The notes beneath the pieces were generated by a model, which was given only the letters and a program-made list of their open reading frames with translations, made no database searches and was not told where the DNA came from. This document shows, piece by piece, positions 56,419 to 64,000 of a DNA stretch of 64,000 nucleotides. Source of the stretch: Synchiropus splendidus (lineage: Eukaryota > Chordata > Actinopteri > Syngnathiformes > Callionymidae). Made by a program: the position numbers and the translations under genes. How positions within the stretch are numbered: the stretch's first letter is position 1; each line of letters starts with the position of its first letter. The stretch covers positions 20,212,001 to 20,276,000 of the forward strand of contig NC_071349.1 in assembly GCF_027744825.2 (NCBI RefSeq), given 5' to 3'.

Positions 56419-59400
56419 TCACGGATCCGGAAGGTCGGAGGTGTCCACAGTCACCTGCGGGAAAACGGCAGTCGCTGAGCGGCGGCGCCTCCACAGCCTT
56501 CGGTGCCGAGAGCTCTTACCTTGATGAAGAGAGTGTCGTCCTTGATGTAGGTGCCGTTCTCCAGGACGCTCTGGGACACAAAGAGCGGACAGCCAGAGGC
56601 GATGTTCATCTCAGCAGAGGGGCGTCTGAAGCTGCTGCTGTTGGGATCCGGCTTGAAGGCATCGGCGAGGTGTTTTCTAGCAGGACCTTGATCCATCAGC
56701 ATTAAAGTCACCTGATTAGAAAAGAGATTTCAAAGTTTGTCAAACCTCACCAGTCAGTACGAGCAAGTGAGAACGGTTTGAAGGGAAATATTTGGTGGAC
56801 CGGACCTGAATGAAGCAGAGCAGACACACACAGTCTTACCTTCTGCTTGAAAGGCCACGGAAGCAGTGCGTCGTACTCGCCCCTCATCACCACGAAGAAG
56901 AGCGACAGGTGCGTCCCCTTGCCCATGCCGTCACCGTTCAGATAGATGCGGGCGCACATCTTATAGCCAAAGTAGCCGGTGTAAAAAGGCTGCGAGTACA
57001 GTGACAAGGTCTTTGATGCCACGGCTTCCTGTTTCCGTCTCTTATAATCGCGGATCTTCCAGATCAATGTCCCGTTGTAGCTCGCCGTCTCCAGAACTTG
57101 AAATCGCAGGTCCATATCAGCCAGTCGGATCTCGTGGACACTGAGCATGTCATCGTGCCGATTCAGCTGCGTCTCCAGGGTGGCTGCAGGGGAGAGTGAG
57201 CGTCATCATTCAGCCGCGAGACCCCTCTCCCCCCCCTCAACACCACTCACCCAGAGTGTGGGTGGTGGATCCGGTCGCGTTGCGTCCTCCCTGTTCAAGA
57301 GCGCTCAGCCGGGTCCGGACATTTTCCAACGTTCCACGCAGACTCTCCACCTCCTCTCTGAGCAGCCGAAGAGAACGGAGTTCCAGTTCCACCTCCAGAA
57401 GCTTTTCTGAGTGAGAGCTCATCAGTTTCTAGGAAGACAACAGCAACAGTGAGACAGAAATGCAACCGTGCCATCGCCGTAAAAGCACCAGCCACATATG
57501 AGAGTCACTGATATATACAGCATACGCACTTGTCCACCACATCAGTATGTTACGACATTAGCAGCTAAGCTAGCTCGACATCAAACACCCAGGAATGCTG
57601 CGACAGTGCGAAGACTGGCCACATGAGAAGCACCGCATGAGGCATCTGTACCTGCATGGCAGTCAGTTTCTGATCGATTTGTCGATTCTTCTCCCTCTGT
57701 TCGTTGTTCTGACTCTCCACTTCAGTCAGCCGGCTGCTGAGACCAGGAAGGACCTTGTACCTGTCCAGCAGTTCCACTTTGACCTCCTCAACCTGGACAC
57801 AAATGCACTTTGAGAGGTCGGTTTCCTGCCTCCAGGGCACCATAGCCAGGATACCTTGGTCTCTATGGAAGCGTTTCGAAGAGCCAACATCCTCAGGTGG
57901 TCTGCTGAGAAGGTGGACTCATGTTGTTTCAGCTCTTGGCTTAACCCCTGGAGCACAGGAAAGTCACTTGAACACACAGGAATACGGACGCACAGACACA
58001 AAGTCGGCGTTACCTTGAAGGTGCAGCCGTATCGCTGGAACTGGCAGCTCATCTGAGCCTTGGGACAGTCGTTCTGATGACTGGACAGCTGCAAGACAAG
58101 GGGAATATCAGAGGCAGGTCAGGAGGCAGCTGTGACCGACAGACAGACAGACAGGCGAGGCCCACCTCACTCCGCGTCAGAGAGGGGAATGAGCAGAAGT
58201 TGGGACAGGTCACCGGGAAAGCTGGACACACCGTTTCTTTATGTTTCTGCAGGAGAGACAGAGCCCCAGATCAGAGTGGCCCGGGCTCACGTCCGGGCTC
58301 AGTGGCGGAGGGCGCCGCTTACCTGCAGGTCGGTCAGCGGCATCTTTGCCATGCAGAACTCACAAATGATCTCTCTGTGTTTACATTTCTTGTTCAAGTG
58401 GTCTGGAATTTCTTTCCTCATCATTCGCTCTTTGCATTTTCCTAACGGACAGGGAACCTCGTAGAACAGACACACGATGAGATGGTCCTGAACACAGAGG
58501 AGGCAGATGAGAAACAGAAGCCCGCCAGCGAGTCCAGGAGCGCGTACGGGTATTTGCTGCAGGCTCATCTGTTCTTGGCAGCCGTTGTTTTCACAGCGAC
58601 AGTGCACCATGAGCGCCATGATCTCCCGATGACAGCAAACATCTCTGAAGATCTGGCGTTGACAAATGAAGCGGGTTGAGTAGATGTTTCAGGGGATTCT
58701 TGGAGAATTCTTCAATGCCCACCTTATTACTGACCAGGGGCTCCATGTCAGCCGGACACACTGGGTTGGGACGACTGAGAGAAAGGCCAGGGATGAAAAT
58801 CAGGAAGGAAAAGCATCACGCCTTGCAGCCGGCGTCTCACCTGAGGATGTCATTGATGCAGCTCTGACAGAATCGGTGTCCACACTCAGTCTGACGTGGC
58901 TGACACAGGACCAGCCTGCACGACTCGCAGCAATACTTGGCCTCCGGGGTCTCCACAAAGTGATCTCGGAAGCCTCCGTGAAGAGGCAAGAAGCCTGCGG
59001 GCACACCTGCAGGCAGACAGGGGGCGCTCTTCACTGGCTTTACTCAAACCTGATGACATGTTTCAAAGCAATGGCCTTTGGCAGTTGCCTAAGAGGATCC
59101 TGTCTCAAGACTGGAATCTCCCAAACTGTCATTTCCAAACAGACTCGGCAAACCAGGATGCTACTAGCAACACATGAAGGCGCTCCTGTGTCTTTTTTTA
59201 TCCATTCGTTCTACGACGTTCACATGGCTTCGTCTGCAGTTATTTTTGAAATTTCGACATGAGTCGGATTTCACCAAGTTGAGACGAGGAACAAGACAGA
59301 AAAACATTCGGCCATTATTTGTTTCGTTTGGCAAGCCGTTGCTTAAGGTTGTCCAGTGGAATCGCCTCAAGACAAGCCAGTGGGGTGTCGAACCTGACGC

Positions 59401-60035
59401 CCGACAGCCACACCTCACCTGAGGACAGCACTGCCATCTACAGGCCCCGAAACACACTGCAGCAAGTGGCACTCTCAGCATCCGAGCAAAAGGCGCACGC
59501 TTAAGTACAGTCACTTACAGAAGATCTGGTCGCTTTTGGTTTTGGTGCCTCAGTGATTCACAAAGAACGCATCTTCTCCTCCCACAAGTGATGAGAATCA
59601 TTTCCTTATCATGTGTGATGACACCAGAGAGGTAGGTGCACCAGCAGATGGATGGAAGGCTGCGGCCGTTTGAACGCAAACAAAGCCCACAGTTGACTCA
59701 TTGAAGAAACCATTGCTGCAGTCGCTAGCCACAACTTGCCTCACACACCACAACAACTCAACACTGTACATTCACAAACAACACAACACCGCTGACCTTT
59801 AAACCACTGCACTCTGGAGTGTGAGAAGCTCAAACCAAGGCTCCCATTCCTGCTGTGGTCTGAGGAAACACCTACCTTGCAAAGGTGCAGAGTCACTGGA
59901 GGGCCACGGGTTGACTGGCCGGTGGGGGGGGATGGTGATGTGAGGGCCCACAGAGAGGGGTGAGGCCAGGGAGGGCGCCACCTGCTGGAGTGGTATCTGC
60001 ACCTCCCTCCCGTCAGCACTCTTCCCCGCTGACAT
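56419..60035 (-). CDS. traf3: TNF receptor-associated factor 3
   Basis: Cytoplasmic adaptor and E3 ligase of CD40, BAFF-receptor and Toll-like receptor signalling; it restrains non-canonical NF-kB through NIK turnover and promotes type I interferon induction. Thirteen minus-strand coding exons close in phase to 595 residues: 59876-60035, 58841-59006, 58723-58774, 58548-58652, 58323-58487, 58166-58246, 58014-58088, 57855-57947, 57652-57792, 57251-57428, 56840-57183, 56520-56711 and 56419-56454. They encode a variable N-terminus (1-53), a RING finger (about 77-120, ECGHRFCQSC), TRAF-type zinc fingers (about 130-270), a coiled coil (about 280-405) and the MATH/TRAF-C domain. LADMDLRFQVLETASYNG, NGDGMGKGTHLSL and the ending VTVDTSDLPDP are TRAF3 signatures, against TRAF5. 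The start MSAGKSADGRE follows an acceptor within three bases. Confidence 0.95.
59007..59875 (-). other. First coding-region intron of traf3
   Basis: An 869-bp intron between the N-terminal and RING exons. No further exon or repeat is recognised. Confidence 0.6.
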
Positions 60036-60275
60036 GACCTGCGGGTCAGAAGATGCACGGCAGCAGAGATCAACAACATGACACCTGCTCACACGCTGGT
60101 GAAACCATCCACAACATCAGATGCGTCAATCAGTTTCCTTCACGATGTTATTAAGCCGTCTACCTCCGAGCCGACCACAGGGTTGTCTGCAGCGTGAGAC
60201 CTCTCAGCAGGAAAGACACATCATTTCCTGCCATGACTGTGGGTATGCAAGGGGTTTTTCCACTGACAGCGTCAT

Positions 60276-62159
<1,884 letters not shown>

Positions 62160-62160
<1 letters not shown>

Positions 62161-62420
62161 CATTCCCCGCCCCCCCAGATTCCTCCCCATCCCCAATATG
62201 CAATCCAAGATGGCTGCCCCGGACGTAAACAGGAAGTCGTTTTGAACCAATGAAATATGAATATAACACTTTCTGCAAATGTGTGTTTCCTCTTCTTCCG
62301 GCGGGTTTTCCAGTCGCTAACGGAGCATGCACCTCTCACAGGTCGCTCATCTCTGGACCCGTCCCTGGCCGTCACTAACTTGACCTCATTCCCAGCACTG
62401 ACTTCTCACTTCCGAGGCAA
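62160..62420 (-). promoter_or_regulatory. Possible traf3 promoter
   Basis: It combines a C-rich tract, a YY1-type AAGATGGCTGC at 62207-62217 and ETS-like CTTCCGG at about 62294-62300, with a further CTTCCG near 62410. These motif types cluster at vertebrate core promoters. The assignment to traf3 is by position only. Confidence 0.3.
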
Positions 62421-62551
62421 GTGGAAGGCGGTAAAACTAGCAAGCTACAGCAGTTGGATTTAGCCTACATGGAAGCGTTAGCTGGATTATCATACGTGGC
62501 TTCACTCTGTAAAAACATTCAATCCAACAAGCTGTTGAGGCCACAGTGTAG

Positions 62552-62804
62552 CGTGAGCTGCGGCCCGTGAGCTGGACCCGTGAGCTGGACCCGTGAGCTG
62601 GACCCGTGAGCTCGGCCCGTGAGCTGGGCCCGTGAGCTGCACCCCGTGAGCTGCACCCCGTGAGCTCGGCCCGTGAGTTCGACCTGTGAGCTGGACCCGT
62701 GAGCTGGACCCGTGAGTTCGACCCGTGAGCTGGACCCGTGAGCTGGACCCGTGAGTTCGACCCGTGAGTTCGACCCGTGAGCTGGACCCGTGAGCTGGAC
62801 CCGC
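62552..62804. repeat. Minisatellite with a 13-bp GC-rich unit
   Basis: About 19 tandem copies of CCGTGAGCTGGAC with variants (GAGTTCGAC, GAGCTCGGC, GAGCTGCAC). Because 13 is not a multiple of three, reading frames cycle, and the minus strand stays open in overlapping frames as Ser-Arg-Val-Gln-Leu-Thr-Gly-like repeats. It is not a gene. Confidence 0.95.
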
Positions 62805-64000
62805 GGCCCAACAAAACTCAGAAGTGCTTGGCCAAGACAGTCAAGTGTCTGCAACTTGGGACGCGACAGCTCATTTGCATGGAGATCACAGAGACTCTCG
62901 TTCTCAGAAACATAAAAAGGCTTCTATGTTTAGCCGGCTGCCAAAACGCCTCGCTGCTAACAGGCGGACGCATCAAGCCACTGTACCTGCTTTCTGAACT
63001 CATCAAATGCGCTTCATTGTTTTATTTTTAGGTCTGTGTGCCGGTTTATTTCCGTCACATTCTCCCGCTCTCACTGTAGCGGAGCGCGGAGCATGCTGGA
63101 CCTGGCCCTGCAGAACACTGGCTCTCATCACTGAGCACCAGTGCAGGTGGAAGTCACTGGCAAATACATTTATGATCATGAATACGCAGAAAATGAACGC
63201 AGACTTGGATTCCAGGCTTCATCTCCAAAAGGAAGGCGCCATCATCACGTGGTGTCAAGTCCAACCCTGGAAAACCTCCCTCCTTTGCAGAGAAAAGGCA
63301 AAAGCCACCAAATTTCTTTTAAACTTATCTGTTCGGTTTTTGTAGCGAGTTGTGTAAACATACACGAGTTTCATTTCCCTCAGTCTTGAGGCTTCGACTC
63401 CAAAAAGTCCCGCCTGCAAAAGCCAATTTGCATCACATTCCAGTCGCAGCCCAGCCCTTCTATAACTTCTGTAGCCAGATTTGCCATCGACATACTCCCC
63501 AGCATCGCACACAAACAGTGGCTGCGGACACCAAGCACACACAGTGAAGCGGGGAGACACAAGAGTGAAATGCTCACTTGAGCCACCACGGTGGTGACGC
63601 AGGCGGCGGGAGAAATGCTGCTCATTCACAAAATAAATCACTTCTTTCTAATGACACCACCATCTACTTTTTGCATCATTTTTGTTGTTTTTTTCACTTT
63701 CAGATTCTGCGGTAAAATGGAAGGTTTTGGGTTTCAGTGACTGGATCCTCCAGACAGGAGGGAGCAGGCCAGTCGCTGGGCAGGGTCAGGGATACATTGA
63801 ACAAAGATAGAGCTAAAACTGACAAGAGATGACCAGGAACGACGGACTGCTCTGGACCAACGGCTGAATTCACAATTGAAAGACAATAAAAGTTGAATTC
63901 TACGAGCAGGAACCTAAATAGCTTGTGCAATTAAAGGAAAAGACGACAAAAGAAAAAACGATACAGTCAACATATAAATCCTGCTTGTGAAGACGAGAGG
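62805..64000. other. Right end of the window
   Basis: No coding exon, RNA gene or repeat recognised. Open frames on both strands are short and without domains. Confidence 0.5.

Noticed and set aside
62437..62854. Two overlapping minus-strand frames with regular repeats
   Set aside because: They follow from the stop-free 13-bp minisatellite and have no other coding sign.

Overview
This is vertebrate nuclear DNA, almost certainly from a teleost fish. Every gene found is split by short GT-AG introns (except one single-exon gene) and encodes a typical vertebrate protein. Introns of 60-150 bp, abundant CA and ATT microsatellites and fish-type retroposon tails point to a compact fish genome. There is no bacterial, phage or CRISPR content.

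Layout, left to right. The 3' end of baz1a (+, PHD finger and bromodomain) is followed by complete cfl2 (+, muscle cofilin), srp54 (+, signal recognition particle GTPase) and sec23a (+, COPII coat). An intron of sec23a holds a complete three-exon GPCR gene on the opposite strand. Then come clec14a (+, one-exon C-type lectin of endothelium) and foxa1 (+, forkhead factor). On the minus strand follow mipol1 (many small coiled-coil exons spread over about 11-17 kb), a small glutaredoxin-like gene (C5orf63 homologue) and traf3. Between traf3 and the right edge there is only a probable promoter, a long CA repeat and a GC-rich 13-bp minisatellite.

The order sec23a - clec14a - foxa1 - mipol1, with baz1a and srp54 nearby, matches human chromosome 14q13-q21. 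The foxa1-mipol1 pair is a known regulatory landscape: in mammals mipol1 introns carry foxa1 enhancers. Several intronic stretches here look like candidate enhancers by base composition and homeodomain-like cores. The genes otherwise act in unrelated processes: chromatin remodelling, actin turnover, protein targeting and secretion, endothelial adhesion, endoderm transcription and innate/TNF-receptor signalling.

Coding models were built by hand from splice sites and reading phase. The cfl2, sec23a, clec14a, foxa1, GPCR, c5orf63-like and traf3 models and the baz1a fragment close in frame. The srp54 model is one base too long, because of an extra A at about 13020-13023 in the GTPase domain. The 5' half of mipol1 is only partly resolved.
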